Below, piece after piece: positions 1 to 12,059 of a stretch of 64,000 nt of DNA (position 1 is the first letter of the stretch; every line of letters begins with the position of its first letter). Origin of the DNA: Holothuria scabra (lineage: Eukaryota > Echinodermata > Holothuroidea > Aspidochirotida > Holothuriidae); the NCBI GenBank assembly GCA_037179385.1, contig CM074185.1, positions 54,439,000 through 54,502,999 of the forward strand, in the 5' to 3' direction. A program made the position numbers and the translations under genes. The notes beneath the pieces were generated by a model. That model ran no database searches. It saw only the letters and a list, made by a program, of their open reading frames with translations, and was not told the DNA's origin.

Positions 1-970
1 TGCAGCGCTGAGTGTATTACCACTAGTTGGTGTATGCAGGAGCTTTCCACATTGCATGGTTACATTTGAAGACTGTACTTCGGGGATTGGGAAAATGAAA
101 AATCGTAATTTGGGCGCTGTAATACGGAATTCGTAGTCGGGTATAAAAAATCGTAATAATTATGCCAAAATCGTAAAAGTTGGCAGATATGCGAAAAGAA
201 GAAAAAACAACAACAAAAACAAACAAACAAAACAATGGAAAAAACTCATATTTCGTTCCATGCCCTTGCAAGTTTCCTTCTCATAACCCTCCAAGAGGGA
301 CTAGTGAATTTCTCATAAAAAATATGAGACCTTGATGATTCCTAACACAAGTTTCAGGTGCTTTTGGTTTGACAGTGTATTAGAATTAGGCCCAGGCCTA
401 CTGCAGGTTTATGACCATATTTATACACACCGAACATTACAACTGTCAAAGAGAAATCAGCAGCAACATTTAAGGTTAAGGCCTACAGTAACGTTACACC
501 TGTGTGTTACTTTACCTACAGGCAAATATGAAATCCGAAGATGTTTACCAAGTTTTGTCGCACGTACTAGTTTAGCGATGTACCTGTTACACACGTAGGC
601 TACTATACATGCAAACGCTTTCGAAGCGTACGGTATGGCACGTACTCTACAACACTTAAACAGACCACGTACAACCAATACTAGCAACTTTCCAGGTGAA
701 AAAATCATGCAAAGATCTTGGCACACGCACCAAACCACTCGATCTGCATTACCTTTTAAGTTTCAGAAAAAACTGCACTGGTTGCACTCTCCTATAATAC
801 GTGGACTTAACTGTAGTGTTTATCTTGAGATAGTGAGAAGTCTAAGCTGATGAAATCAACAACTGCGATGTACACAGTTACTATACTGCCCACACAACCC
901 CTTCTATCCGTAATAGCGGTGTAATATCGTCTTCTTCTTTGTGACATCACAATGCGCCCTCAGCCAGACC
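1..970. other. No recognisable gene; leading flank
   Basis: I see no protein family, RNA gene or clear repeat here. The short reading frames on both strands lack domain-like sequence, and several overlap one another antisense. There is an A-rich, CAA/AAC-rich run around 205-235. The last six bases (965-970, CAGACC) are the left member of an imperfect duplication flanking the foldback element that follows. Confidence 0.5.
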
Positions 971-1630
971 TACGGAAGCGTAGAAGGGACATGCGAAAGA
1001 AAAAAAAGCTCTCTCAGCAAAATGACAATTTTCGTAGAATTGACATTTTGAGGACTAAAATTATGTCTTCAAAATGACAAAAATCGGTAATTTGGCGTTT
1101 TAATTAACTTGTCAAAACGTTAAAATTCCGAAAGTTGTCATTTTGCCGACTTAAAAATCTCGACAAAATGACAAAATTCCGAAAGTTGTCACACTTTGCT
1201 GAGTTAGAACATCTCGTCAAAATAGCAAAATTCAGAAAATTGTCATTTTGCCGAAATAGATCATCTCATCATGGCTAAATTCAGAAAAATGACATTTTGA
1301 CGAGTTTAAACATTTCGTCAAAATCGAAAATTTCAGAAAAATGTCATATTAGCGAATTACAACTTCTCGTGAAAATGGCAAAATTCGAAAAATTGTCATC
1401 TTGCCGAGTAAGATCATCTCGTCAAAACGGCAATATTTCGGGAAATGTCATTTTGCCGAGTTAGAACTTTTCGTCAAAATGGCAAAATTCAGAAAATTGC
1501 CATTTTGCCGAGTTAGATCATTTTGTTTAAACGGCGAAATTCTATGGAAGCGTTAAGGTGCCATCAAGTTAAGAACTTAGTCACAAAATGATGAAATGTT
1601 TACTTATTTTCCTAGCATTTTGCAGAAAAT

Positions 1631-1705
1631 AACATAACATAACAGGTTGAAGGGCAAAGGAGGGCCAAAGCCCCATAAGATGCCCTGAAGTCCAGGCCCA
1701 AATCA
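1631..1705 (-). mobile_element. CR1-like LINE 3' end fragment
   Basis: On the minus strand this reads as the last ~75 bases of the same non-LTR family seen complete at 27453-27952. A stretch with GGGCATCTTATGGGGC and CCCTCCTTTGCCCTTCAACC is followed by a short (ATGTT)n tail. It sits at the inner edge of the left arm of foldback element 1. It is an extremely 5'-truncated insertion with no coding sequence. Confidence 0.75.
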
Positions 1706-2817
1706 ATTAACTCTTCGAAGATCCAATGCCAGAGTGATGAAATGCAAACTTACAATATATCAACGATTCAAAATTTCACAGAAAATTGATGAATTACGCA
1801 TTCAACGAATGTTACTTATTCCTCGCTTTGCAGAAAAATAATAACTTACTCATGTATACCAAATTTTTTGTATCATAGTTATATGTTTTTTCCCCAATTT
1901 GGTGAGTTTATAGTACAACCATGAGTGAAGGAGCTTTACGAACAAGAAGAAGAACTATGTAAACCGTGGAATCATTAGGTGATAAAATTATGCTAAAAAG
2001 TATTAACAATTTTGGACAGTTCATTTTTCAATGCAATATGTACATTAGGTCTCAGTCTCGGTCTTGGACTTTGTCGGTCTCGGTCTCGAATCCTGCCCAG
2101 GTCTCGTTTTGGGATCGGTCTTAGATATGCTGGTCTCGACTAAAACCGACTGGTTCAGATACCCTGCTTCTATAAGGGTAATTAAATCCCAGTTGTTGCT
2201 TTTGTCTTAAACCAAGCCCGGACTTGTATTGCATTCAGCAAGAAATTATGACAAACTTAGCTGTTGTGTCCATTTTTAAGGGCGTTTAGACTTTGCTGAT
2301 ATAAACGTCCCAATAACAACCAAAAAAGCTATTTTATGGGTCCTTTTGAGAAGCTAGCAGTGAATAGAAAGGATGTGATTTAATTGTAGGGCCTAATATG
2401 TTGCTACACCTTGTACACATATCACACTAGAAGCATAGCAAGAGGGGAAGGGGCAAAGTGCCCCGGAAAAAAGTAAAGGTAAAATTGTTAAGACAGTAAA
2501 ATGAAAGAAAGAGATTGCCCCGACCCCAAATTCGAATTTGAGGGGCTCTCTGAAGTCCGGAAGTTTTATCCCCGCTTCCTGCTTCAAGAGGTCAGATTGC
2601 CTCAAACAGATGAACAGAAATGTTTCGTTATGAAAACATGTGTGTTAGTTTTAATGATGGCGCGCTTTATTCTACCCCTTTAAATTGTGGAAATAGGAAT
2701 CTAAAGCAGATCCGTAATTCGTCATTTTTCTGCCAATTGACAATATGCTAAATTTATTTCTTGCGATATGTGAGTTATGTTGAACTGTTGAAATATTGTA
2801 CGTTTGCATTTTATCAT
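1706..2817. other. Core of foldback element 1, non-coding
   Basis: This is the unique segment between the two arms. It contains a cluster of GGTCTCG-type words at about 2050-2160, similar to those at 47840-47930, and a short stretch with GGGGCAAAGTGCCCC-like ends near 2440-2470. A minus-strand reading frame of 70 codons (2393-2605) resembles no known protein. No transposase was recognised. Confidence 0.5.
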
Positions 2818-3404
2818 TTATTTGCAAAATGTTAAGATAATAAGACTCATTTCATTTTTTTGTTGCAAAATGTTAAGATATACGATGACTAAGTTCGTAA
2901 TTTGATGGCACCTTAACGTTTCCATACAGTTGCGTCCTGAAGGTTCTAACTTGGCAAAATGGCAATATTCCAAATTTTGCCGTTTTGACAACATGTTTTT
3001 TCTGGGCAAAATGTCATATTTTCCGAATTTTGCCATTTCGACGAGATGTTCTAACTCGGCAAAATGGCAAAATTCCAAATTTTGCCATGTTGACGAGGTG
3101 TTCTAACTCGGCAAAATGACAATTTTCTGAATTTTGCCATTCTGACGAGATGTTCTATTTCGGCAAAAGGACAATTTTCGGAATTTGGCCATTTTGAAAA
3201 CATGTTCTTACCAGGCAAAATATAAATTCTCCGAATTTTGCCATTTTGACGAGATGTTTTATCTTGTAAAAATGACAATTTTCCGAATTTTGCCTTTTTA
3301 AGGAGTCCATTAAGTTGTCAAAAAGCCAATATTACGAAAATTGTCACTTTGCCGAAACAGTTCTTTTTTCTTTTGAGTGGCCCTTCTACGCTTCCGTACT
3401 GACC

Positions 3405-3876
3405 AGAGCAGAGAGCGGTTAAATAACAGCTCTCCGTCTGGTTGGTGTACAGGGTGGCAAACTTATTGAGAACATGGAGCTGTTGAGACCGTGACTGAAC
3501 CAGCTGTTTATTGCCCTCTTGAAGGTGGTCTCATTTTCCAGTTGGTCTACGTATGTCCGGGGGGGGGGGGGGGGGGTGGGTGAAGGTTGTTCCAAATGGA
3601 TACGGTTCTCGGAAAGTAAGAATTACCAAAGCCACCAACACTAAAGATAATACTTTTTAAAGTACGTTCAAGCGTGGGCCAATTCAGAGAAGACATGATA
3701 TCAGTAATACTTTCAGTTCTCTTGAAGCGTCCAGTGACAAAACCTACCTGCCCTAGACTGGTATTTTCGAGTTTCTTTTCCAGAGTGGCAGTTTGAAGAG
3801 ACCAAACTTGGGAGGGGTACTAAAGTCGAGGGTTTTCAAATCGAGGACGCACAATAGGTCTGTCCTTTAACATGGG
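3405..3876. other. Flank with an 18-G run
   Basis: Non-coding sequence between foldback element 1 and the CR1 fragment. It includes a run of about 18 consecutive G at 3559-3576. No gene or complete repeat was recognised. Confidence 0.4.
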
Positions 3877-4363
3877 ACGGAGAGCCACGGCTTATTCACA
3901 ATGTGCGTAATCTCCCTTATCAAGATAAGCTCAATTGTCTAGGACTTACTTCTCTCGAGTTAAGAAGGATTAGGGGGGATATGCTGCAGGTTTTCAAGTT
4001 CCTTTCTGGCTATAATTCTCTGTCTAACTGTAACTACTTAGAGATTTGTGCTGATCCCCGTGTTCGTGGCCATAATAAGAAGCTGGTAAAATGTTTCTCT
4101 AGACGTACTTGACATCAGAAAGTTCAGTTTCTCTCATTGGGTTGTCAATGAGTGGTACAGTCTCCCTGAGTGGGTTGTTAATTCCACTTCAGTCAACTGC
4201 TTCAAGATTAACATTGACAAGTATTACCGTGACAGTGGCAGGATCTGATTGTATTGGGTTTGTTTAGTCTTTGTTTGGATTAGGTGTTGGTTTGGGTCTG
4301 TTCTATAGGGCATCTTATGGGGTTTTTGCCCTCCTCTGCCCTTAAACTTGTTATGTTATGTTA
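3877..4363 (+). mobile_element. CR1-like LINE, 5'-truncated 3' end (ORF2 C-terminus)
   Basis: Translation gives the C-terminal tail of a Jockey/CR1-type reverse transcriptase. It begins RNLPYQDKLNCLGL and continues LELRRIRGDMLQVFKFL, then, after a frameshift at about 4100-4112, DIRKFSFSHWVVNEWYSLPE and a terminal ...SGRI stop at 4246-4248. A ~100-base 3' UTR and a short (ATGTT)n tail end at 4363. It is closely similar to the plus-strand half of the element at 27453-27952, which reads the same protein in frame. The frameshift and 5' truncation make it a dead copy. No convincing target duplication was found. Confidence 0.85.
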
Positions 4364-6422
4364 GTTACGGTAAAGAAAATTTGAAGCCCCTACCAGAGGC
4401 AATTTTCAGGAAGACTTTCTACCGAGGTTGCTTAATGGCGGCAACGGCGTGTGCACATGAGGGTGTGCTGGGAACGGGAGGGGTGGGTTAAACGGGAGCA
4501 GAATATTTTTCTTTTTATGATATAAAAAACTGAATTTATTATCTTGTTGTACTGCAGTACATTGTCTGATTACTATTTTCCCTAATATGATTAGAAAAAA
4601 CTCGATTTTTGAAGCTCTTGAAAATTGTTGCCGGAATATCCCTGTAAAATTTATCTATCTCCTTCTCTCTTTAGCACAATTCCTCAGTAGATGCTCAACA
4701 CAGCCATGAATAAACACTTTGCAGAAACACAAGCACAACTTTCAAAAATACAGCATACTCTCCGATCGCTTTGCGATATGCTCACTTTTCATTGAGGTGG
4801 ATGTTTTATTGCAAACGGAAGCTCCTAATAACCACTGCGTAGATTCCCTTATATAGCCGGGGAAATGCCATTTTCGGATACAGGGGTCGCAAAATTCCAA
4901 AATTTTCTATATGTTCATTGCCGACTGATGGTGGCGCTGCTCTCAAAGGATGGACTGCAACCCTTTGCCTGAAATGATACAATATTCAGTTTGAGATGCT
5001 CAGGCGTATATACATGTTTACAAATGCCCCCAAATTTTCCCCGGAAAATGGTAATGGTAAATTTAATCTGGGAGTTTTGGGAACATTTTATTCACTTCGC
5101 TCCGCGCCAATCAATGACCGCGCTCAGCTTATAAAAAGGTCGCTTCAGATATCCAGCACCCCAACAGGAACGTACCACCCCCTCCCCCAGCCCCATCAAA
5201 GAAATCCTGGTTACCCTATTGATCCAAACCCGGTCTCCCACCAAACCGGAAATCTCACCAGTTGTTCCGAGTTAAGTTGCTAAATCATTTAGTGCTGGTG
5301 GCCAGGCATTTACTTGATGAGCATTTAGGTGTATCGTTCCAAAAATCTATCATGTTGCTTAAAATGTTGAGTGGTTGCTCAATGGTACGTATGTGAGCTC
5401 TCTGATCAGCCGATGGCTCTGAGAGGGAATGCAACAATCTAACTTGTGAAAAATCGTCGATATCTTATCGGTTAAACCATACGACCGCCGCAGATTCCAG
5501 TCGAGAAAACTGAACAAGTTCAGATTCCCTGACTTTGACTGACGCGACTAAAAACTGATCTTAAAACCGTCGGTCTTAGTCGTAATACCGTAGGATAGCA
5601 CACCACCCGCTTTTGACCCAGTTCAGTTGCAAACAACATGCCCAGTACGGTGTGCCGCAGGATTTGTATGTATTCGCCATGTGTCGCAAGGTTTAACCTA
5701 CCCAGTCTCTGTTAATAATCTGACAAATCAATTGCCGTTATAAGCAACGTTCCAAAGGCGGAGTACTGTACGTGGGCTCAAAGCTTATACCCAAGTGTGA
5801 AATAATGGGGAAGGAGATTTCGAGTCTTCATCTATCCCCTTTCCACCAACCACATCAAGCACTGAGAGTCTTTACTCTGACTAACAATTAGGCAAGGAAT
5901 ATCAGAACTTACACAGTAATATCCATTTTTTCAAAGGAAACCAAGAAGCCGAAATTTTTCACATTTTCTACCATACCGGTAAACTCCATTATATCTCCCA
6001 ACCACTGTTTCCTCTTAGAAAGTAAACATTGGGTCAAATTGCTCAGAGGGAAAGACCTAAAGATAGAGAGAAAAAAATGCTTTATTATGTGTCTTTTGCA
6101 TTGCAAGGTTGGGCCATGGGGTCCCCCAACCACCCCCGTCCCTAGGGCTATGCCACTACTGGGTACTGTACATTTAAGATCCTGTATATGGGTCAATCAC
6201 TCCATGTGACACCTTGAGGATCTTCAGCTGGGGTATAACACTAAATATGAAAAAGTAAGCTAAATAGAACACCAAGATTCTAATAATAATATGGGTGGTT
6301 CATGGTACTGTATGTTAGTCTGTTAGATATACAGTAACTTCATACATAATATTACTCAACTAAAATTTCTCTTTCCTTTAACCCATCATCAGACACAATT
6401 CAGATATCTTTATCATTTATAA
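4364..6422. other. Intergenic DNA with transposon debris
   Basis: No gene is recognised. 4899-4948 carries an inverted, partial copy of the palindromic module found in the hAT-type elements of this window (AAAATTTTC followed by ACTGATGGTGGCGCTGC). Near 6135-6165 the plus strand reads CTATGCCACTACTG, which looks like one terminus of a hAT-type element, but no partner end was found. The ORFs at 4996-5283 and 5909-6196 have no family resemblance. Confidence 0.4.
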
Positions 6423-6790
6423 CGGGTGCTATGGCCGAGTGGATAAAGGCGGTCGCATTTGAAGCGATGAAGCTTAGCAACCGGGAGGTCTGGAGTTCGA
6501 TTCCTGGCCAGGTCAAGTAAGGTGGGATTTTCATCCAAGAGCAATCTACGGTTTTCCCATCTGAACTGGCCTTTCAAAAAATACCAAATTTGATGCAAAT
6601 TGTTGAGTTGGCTGCCAGCCGACGTGAAGTTGTAATTCATAAGACAATGACTTCTCCCACATTTGTGGTCGCTTAGCGTCGTAAAACAACTACCCTTCAA
6701 GGCCTGACTATTACTGTTCATGTACTTATTTGTTGACCTGACCTTTCTAAAGAAAGACAACAACACCCATTGGAAATGGTTAAGTCTCAA
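6423..6790 (+). mobile_element. tRNA-derived SINE
   Basis: The first ~90 bases have the internal RNA polymerase III promoter of a class-II (Leu/Ser-like) tRNA. There is an A box TGGCCGAGTGG at about 6432 and a B box AGTTCGATTCC at about 6494, with spacing expanded as in tRNAs with a long variable arm. The acceptor-stem ends do not pair, so this is not a functional tRNA. A non-tRNA body follows to about 6790. Neither the 3' boundary nor a target duplication could be fixed. Confidence 0.7.
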
Positions 6791-7099
6791 TAGAGTGCAA
6801 TTGAGTTTAAAAGTAAATTTAAAGCTGAATTTATTTTGTTATTATGATACTAATAAAACAGTTTATATGATCCTGTTTATCAGTCTAATAACAGTTTAGG
6901 TGGTTCCGTGCATACACAGTATTTTACAGCTTAACTAAAATTTTTCTTTCTTTCATTTCCTCGCCAACTCAAATTTCATGATAAAAGCTTTTGAGTGAAA
7001 AGCTTCCTTTAGAAAAATACTTGCTGATTCAATACCCTGGTTGTTTAGTTTCTGTACAATCTCAATTAAAAACAGAGCAACCTCACCCAATATTTTATA
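6791..7099. other. Short AT-rich interval, no gene
   Basis: AT-rich sequence with no gene. A stretch near 6895-6965 weakly resembles 6295-6400 on the other side of the SINE (a GGTGGTT start and an AACTAAAATTT.CTTTC core). This could be an old duplication interrupted by the SINE. Confidence 0.35.
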
Positions 7100-7310
7100 G
7101 TGCTATAGATATGGTATCACATGCAATAACAAATATAGTTTCACATGAAGCTGTACAAGCATGTTTAGTAATAACTTGAATTCTTTGTAAACATATTTAC
7201 AGTACTGCTTCATGTGGAAAAGATTAATTTGTAGTCACCCTTTTCAGTGGGAGCGACATTGATAGTACTGGATCTAATTGTAAAGAAGTCATTCTTAGTA
7301 TAGAGGGGGA
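7100..7310. repeat. Outlying unit of the 142-bp tandem array
   Basis: This stretch has the same order of words as the array at 8085-9735 (TTTGTAAACATA, TTTACAGTACTGC, GATAGTACTGGAT, TAGAGGGGGA). It is more diverged and carries an extra ~60-base segment also present at 8128-8170. It is separated from the rest only by the hAT-type element at 7311-8084, so it marks the original left edge of the array. Confidence 0.75.
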
Positions 7311-8084
7311 CATAGGCGTCCGCAGAAATTTGTATGAGGGGGGGGGGCAAGGTCATTCATGGATGATTGAATTGTGTACACTATCTAAGCGAAGTGCCAC
7401 CATCGGTTGGCGTGGAGTGTACACGAAAATTTCGGGCCTTACAAACCCTCCAGATGGCCTGAAACAACACTTGGCGAGTGTTCTAAGCTGCATGTACCCA
7501 GCCCTGAAACAGGAATTTCGTTTCTGTAATTTTTAGATTTTTAGAATTTTTAATGTAAAAAATTGTTGAAGGGAAATCTGCCTCTCTGTCATGGCCTTGG
7601 ATGCCTATGCAGGATAAAACTTACAAAGTCTGTCAAACAGCCTACATAGACCTATGTCCATTACCTAATTATGAATCATACCCCCCTCCCCATATTCACC
7701 TTGTATATCCCAGTTACACCCGCGCTTCACCGCTTGAGATCAGCACGGGACCACACCAAGAACAACGCACTCATCAATAGTCCGATGCCATATGCTCACT
7801 ACATACCTGACAACTAGGCTAGAACAATTTTTGCATAGTTTTTACAATTAAAAATTTCCAATAGATATCATGAATGATGGTCCCAAATTACGATTTCACT
7901 ATTCAGCATACCATCTTCTCTTTTGCTATTCCTGGTCAAATGTTTCACGAGTAAAAACTGATGCTGTGAGTGAAGATATTTTGAAGATTTGTTTTTAATT
8001 TTTTTTATTTTAATTTTTAATTAATTTTTTCTCAAGTATGATTTTCCAGGGGGGCAAGTGCCCCCCCCCTTGCAGACGTCCAAG
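7311..8084. mobile_element. Non-autonomous hAT-type element (GGCGTCCG termini)
   Basis: It starts CATAGGCGTCCGCAGAAA and ends GCAGACGTCCAAG. It is collinear with the element at 44723-45514 over almost its whole length. It lies inside the 142-bp array. The flanks are GAGGGGGA on the left and GAGGAGGGA on the right, an imperfect ~8-bp duplication of an array word. The shared palindromic module lies at 7381-7436. No transposase is encoded. Assignment to hAT rests on 8-bp duplications and termini of related copies, so it is an inference. Confidence 0.75.
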
Positions 8085-9735
8085 GAGGAGGGAGTACTTT
8101 GAATTCTTCATAAACACATGTACAGTATCACATGCATTTACAAATATAGTTTCACACGAAGCTATGCAGGCATGTTTAGTAATAATTTTAATTCTTCGTA
8201 AACACATTTACAGTACTGCTTTGTGTGGAAAAAATTAAATTGTAGTCACCTTTACAGTGGGAGCAGCACTGATAGTACTGGATTCAATTGGAGAAGTTAT
8301 TTTTAGGATAGAGGGGGAGTAACTTGAATTTTTCGTAAACATACTTTATGTACACTACCGTTTCCTAGGGAAAAAATTAAATTGTAGTCACCTTTACAGT
8401 GGGAGTAGCACTGATAGTACTGGATTCAATTGGAGAAGTTATTTTTAGGATAGAGGGGGAGTAATTTGAATTTTTCGTAAACATACTTTATGTACACTAC
8501 AGTTTCCTAGGGAAAAAATTAAATTGTAGTTACCTTTATAGTGGAAGCAGCATTGAGCACTGGATTCAATTGGAGAAGTTATTTTTAGGATAGAGGGGGA
8601 GTAATTTGAATTTTTCGTAAACATACTTTATGTACACTACTGTTTCCTAGGGAAAAAATTAAATTGTAGTTACCTTTACAGTGGGAGCAGCATTGATAGT
8701 ACTGGATTCAATTGGAGAAGTTATTTTTAGGATAGAGGGGGAGTAATCTGAATTTTTCGTAAACATACTTTATGTACACTACTGTTTCCTAGGGAAAAAA
8801 TTAAATTGTAGTTACCTTTATAGTGGAAGCAGCATTGATAGTACTGGATTCAATTGGAGAAGTTATTTTTAGGATAGAGGGGGAGTAACTTGAATTTTTC
8901 GTAAACATACTTTATGTACACTACTGTTTTCTAGGGAAAAAATTAAATTGTAGTTACCTTTACAGTGGGAGCAGCATTGATAGTACTGGATTCAATTGGA
9001 GAAGTTATTTTTAGGATAGAGGGGGAGTAATTTGAATTTTTCGTAAACATACTCTATGTACACTACTGTTTCCTAGGGAAAAAATTAAATTGTAGTTACC
9101 TTTACAGTGGAAGCAGCACTGATAGTACTGGATCCAATTGGAAAAGTTATTTTTAGGATAGAGGGGGAGTAATTTGAATTTTTCGTAAACATACTTTATG
9201 TACACTACTGTTTCCTAGGGAAAAAATTAAATTGTAGTAACCTTTACAGTAGGAGCAGCATTGATAGTACTGGATTCAATTGGAGAAGTTATTTTTAGGA
9301 TAGAGGGGGAGTAACTTGAATTTTTCGTAAACATACTTTATGTACACTACTGTTTCCGAGGGAAAAAATTAAATTGTAGTTACCTTTACAGTGGCAGCAG
9401 CATTGATAGTACTGGATCCGATTGGAGAAATTATTTTTAGGATAGAGGGGGAGTAATTTGAATTTTCCGTAAACATTCTTTATGTACACTACTGTTTCCT
9501 AGGGAAAAAATTAAATCGTAGTTACCTTTACAGTGGGAGCAGCACTGATAGTACTGGATTCAATTGGAGAAGTTATTTTTAGGATAGAGGGGGGGTAACT
9601 TGAATTTTTCGTAAACATACTTTATGTACACTACTGTTTCCTAGGGAAAAAATTAAATTGTAGTTACCTTCACAGTGGGAGCAGCACTGATAGCACTGGA
9701 TCCAAATGTTAAGCAGTCATTTTTAGTAAAGAGGG
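8085..9735. repeat. 142-bp tandem repeat array (~10 units)
   Basis: The word GAGGGGGAGTAA recurs at 8311, 8453, 8593, 8735, 8877, 9019, 9161, 9303, 9445 and (variant) 9587. That is a period of 142 bp with one 140-bp unit. Each unit contains TTCGTAAACATACTTTATG, TTTCCTAGGGAAAAAATTAA and GATAGTACTGGATTCAATTG. Internal units are very similar, while the first (8085-8310) and last (to about 9735) are diverged, as expected for unequal exchange. Twin 64-codon reading frames at 9011-9205 and 9295-9489 are by-products of the repetition. Confidence 0.93.
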
Positions 9736-9740
9736 GACAT

Positions 9741-11675
9741 GGCAAACTTACAGTAAGTTTCCTACATTAAGAGTTTATTTTGTGTGCAATATCACCAACA
9801 AACGCATGCAACTTATCACTGACACTACAGTAGATCTACAGTATTCACACATCACAAGCATCACTAGGTACAATTCACTGATGATTTATTCCATAATTAA
9901 TCTCTGGTTTCAATGGATAAGATAAGAATTGCATCTAATGTAACCAGCTGGCTACAAGAAAGTTGAAGGGATGTGCCAATGAGATGACATTCAATAGTAA
10001 AGAAAAACAAAACGAATCTGATACAAGCTGTATCTTTTCCTTTCTTCTCATACTTTAAAATGTACAACTTGTGTACAGGGGTATGCCTGATTGACAATCC
10101 TGTGGGTGCATGTTCACCCACAAAAGTCCCAGTCCTCAAATTGTCAAGTATTTTAATGGGCTACAGTACAGTATAGTATACTGTACCTGACAATTCAACA
10201 AATAGCAGGCCAACTTAAATACACCTTTGTGTATTATATTCTTCCTAATTGTTAACGTTGTTGATTTTAAATCGTACACTGACTAATCATGCAATTAACA
10301 TTCTATTGCAGTCATAGCATCAATGTTGTTTTCCTCATCACTGTTTTTGATGCAGTATACAGAACAGCACTCAGTAAGAACTCATACACTATACTGTATT
10401 GTACTGAGACAGTGAGAACACCCTGAACTATTAATTCATCCTCTCCAATAATGGGTGAATCCAGTGCAATCCCCAAGGACATCTCCTACATGCTTCAATG
10501 GTTTTATGTAGGTCTGTACTTGTACTGTACATAGTGGTATTAGCCTGCTTCATGTTGTACTGTAACTCACAATGCAATTTACAACATTTAACACATTTTT
10601 TATACATTATCCTGTTGTAACTGTCAGATGATATCTTGCCCTATACTTACCTGTGCAGTTAGTCAAATTACTTACATTCGGTGTTTCTGGTTAATATCAA
10701 GAGAAATTAAATCAACACCTACTGTAGCAACATTTACCTTTTTCAGCATGTACAGTATGATGTAAAATAACGACTTAAACTATCAGAAGATCAAAAGCAT
10801 TGATGGTTCTGTAATTTCTGTAAGTGGTCACGCAGCTCAAAAATCATTTGCTTTACAGTACACACAGTACATTTACTGTTTTGAAGTACCATTGTGGAGT
10901 TGGAACTTAAAAAGAGTTGAGGAAACTCCTGATCTACTGCACAGTTCTGCAAATACTGTACTGCAGAACATTCAGTGAGGTATCAAAATTGCCCAACTTG
11001 GGTCTGACAAAAAGTTGAAAAAATTTGGTACTTATTGATACAGAAGGTCTCCTCATTTCCCATAACTTTCTTCATGTTACCATACTTATTGCGTAATTCA
11101 TTGTAATTAACAAGCCCTTGACACGTTAAGACCTCACCAACTTTGAATAGGGATGAAAAAAAAAAACCTACAAACAGAAGTCTTTTTAAGTTTTAATCCA
11201 TGTTAAGTGACAGACAGACAGACAATGCACATACCGTACAGTACTGTACATGAAGTTGCTGTACACATTTTTTACACTTTTTTTCCCTCTTATGCTATGG
11301 CCCTGTATAATTTCTTTCTGCTGTTGTTGAATTATTTTAGCAATTACTGATCATTCACAAACAAGAGACCAGTTTCCAAATGTTTCCTGGTTGGGGGAGG
11401 AGAGGAATGGGTAACTGGAGAAATTGACCATCAATGCTCTATACCCCTGTGTTATGGCTGTATAGTACAGTATCTCCTTCAGCTGTAGTTGTTAAATTAT
11501 GTTCACAATTACTGATCTTTCACCAACTATATATACTAGTACAGTAGTTTTATGTAATGTTTCCTAGAGAAAAAATTCAGTAGCTTTGAACTTAATTATT
11601 TTGGGGAGTCCAGCCCTACAGTTCATGCAAATGAATTTAAACGTACAGTTATATGCAGTACCTTTTTTCACTCAC
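9741..11675. other. AT-rich, intron-like DNA
   Basis: No gene or complete repeat is recognised. The stretch is strikingly rich in TACAGTA, ACTGTAC and related near-palindromic words. Being next to the putative exon at 11676-12034, it may be intron or 3' flank of that gene. Confidence 0.4.
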
Positions 11676-12034
11676 CAATTAATATATCCCATCTCTTGAA
11701 TGCATCAGGGAGTCAAATCTTTGCCAGAGTCCCTTCGTATGAAGAATTACACTCTGTGCATGACGGAAGCGAAGGTAAAGTTTGACATATGCATAGATGA
11801 AAGACAGAACAACAGCCCCAACCAAAAAGTCAGCAAAAAACTTTGGAAAGTAGTCAAGGTCGTCGATAGCACAGATTAGAAAACGTAGTTGCCAGCCAAC
11901 GAGGTAGAATGTAAACCCAATGACAGAAATGCAGAGGGATGCAGTTGCTATGGAGATAAGAAGCTCAGCATAGCTTATTGGTAACAGAGGATCCATGCCA
12001 GAGCATTCAGTATAATTATGGCACTTTGATAAAA
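11676..12034 (-). CDS. Putative exon of an unidentified multi-pass membrane protein
   Basis: On the minus strand a pyrimidine tract ending CTCTACAG lies just before an open frame of 117 codons that starts in phase 1 at 12034. The stop is at 11679-11681. The peptide begins LSKCHNYTECSGMDPLLP, with a possible N-glycosylation site NYT. It has a hydrophobic segment around ELLISIATASLCISVIGFTF and a second around FFADFLVGAVVLSFIYAYV, separated by a polar loop with AIDDLDYFPK. A basic tail follows (KLYLRFRHAQ). A donor-like GGTGAGTG lies 3-5 bases past the stop. Composition and splice acceptor look genuine, and no family was recognised. This could be a last coding exon. The alternative is a chance ORF, which its length and organisation make less likely. 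Confidence 0.55.
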
Positions 12035-12059
12035 CTGTAGAGAAAAAAGACATGCACAT

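Larger units (their letters stand above)
971..3398. mobile_element. Foldback element 1 (arms of ~54-bp repeats)
   Basis: The ends are inverted copies: TACGGAAGCGTAGAAGGG at 971 and its reverse complement ending at 3398. The arms (about 971-1630 and 2818-3398) are inverted relative to each other. Each consists of degenerate ~54-bp tandem units carrying GCCGAGTTAGAA, TCGTCAAAATGGCAAAATTC and similar words. The inner arm ends also pair (TTAAGGTGCCATCAA near 1555 and its complement near 2905). The flanks are CAGACC (965-970) and CTGACC (3399-3404), a 6-bp duplication matching at 5 of 6 positions. No transposase ORF is visible, so it is non-autonomous. The architecture matches foldback transposons such as sea-urchin TU and Drosophila FB. 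The superfamily is not determined. Confidence 0.85.

Noticed and set aside
6135..6165. hAT-type terminus CTATGCCACTACTG as a complete element
   Set aside because: No partner terminus with a matching 8-mer was found within several kilobases.
6423..6512. Functional tRNA-Leu/Ser gene
   Set aside because: A and B boxes are present but the acceptor stem does not pair and no pol III terminator follows the tRNA part; better explained as a SINE head.
8085..9735. CRISPR-like array
   Set aside because: Units are contiguous 142-bp tandem copies without unique spacers, in a eukaryotic context.
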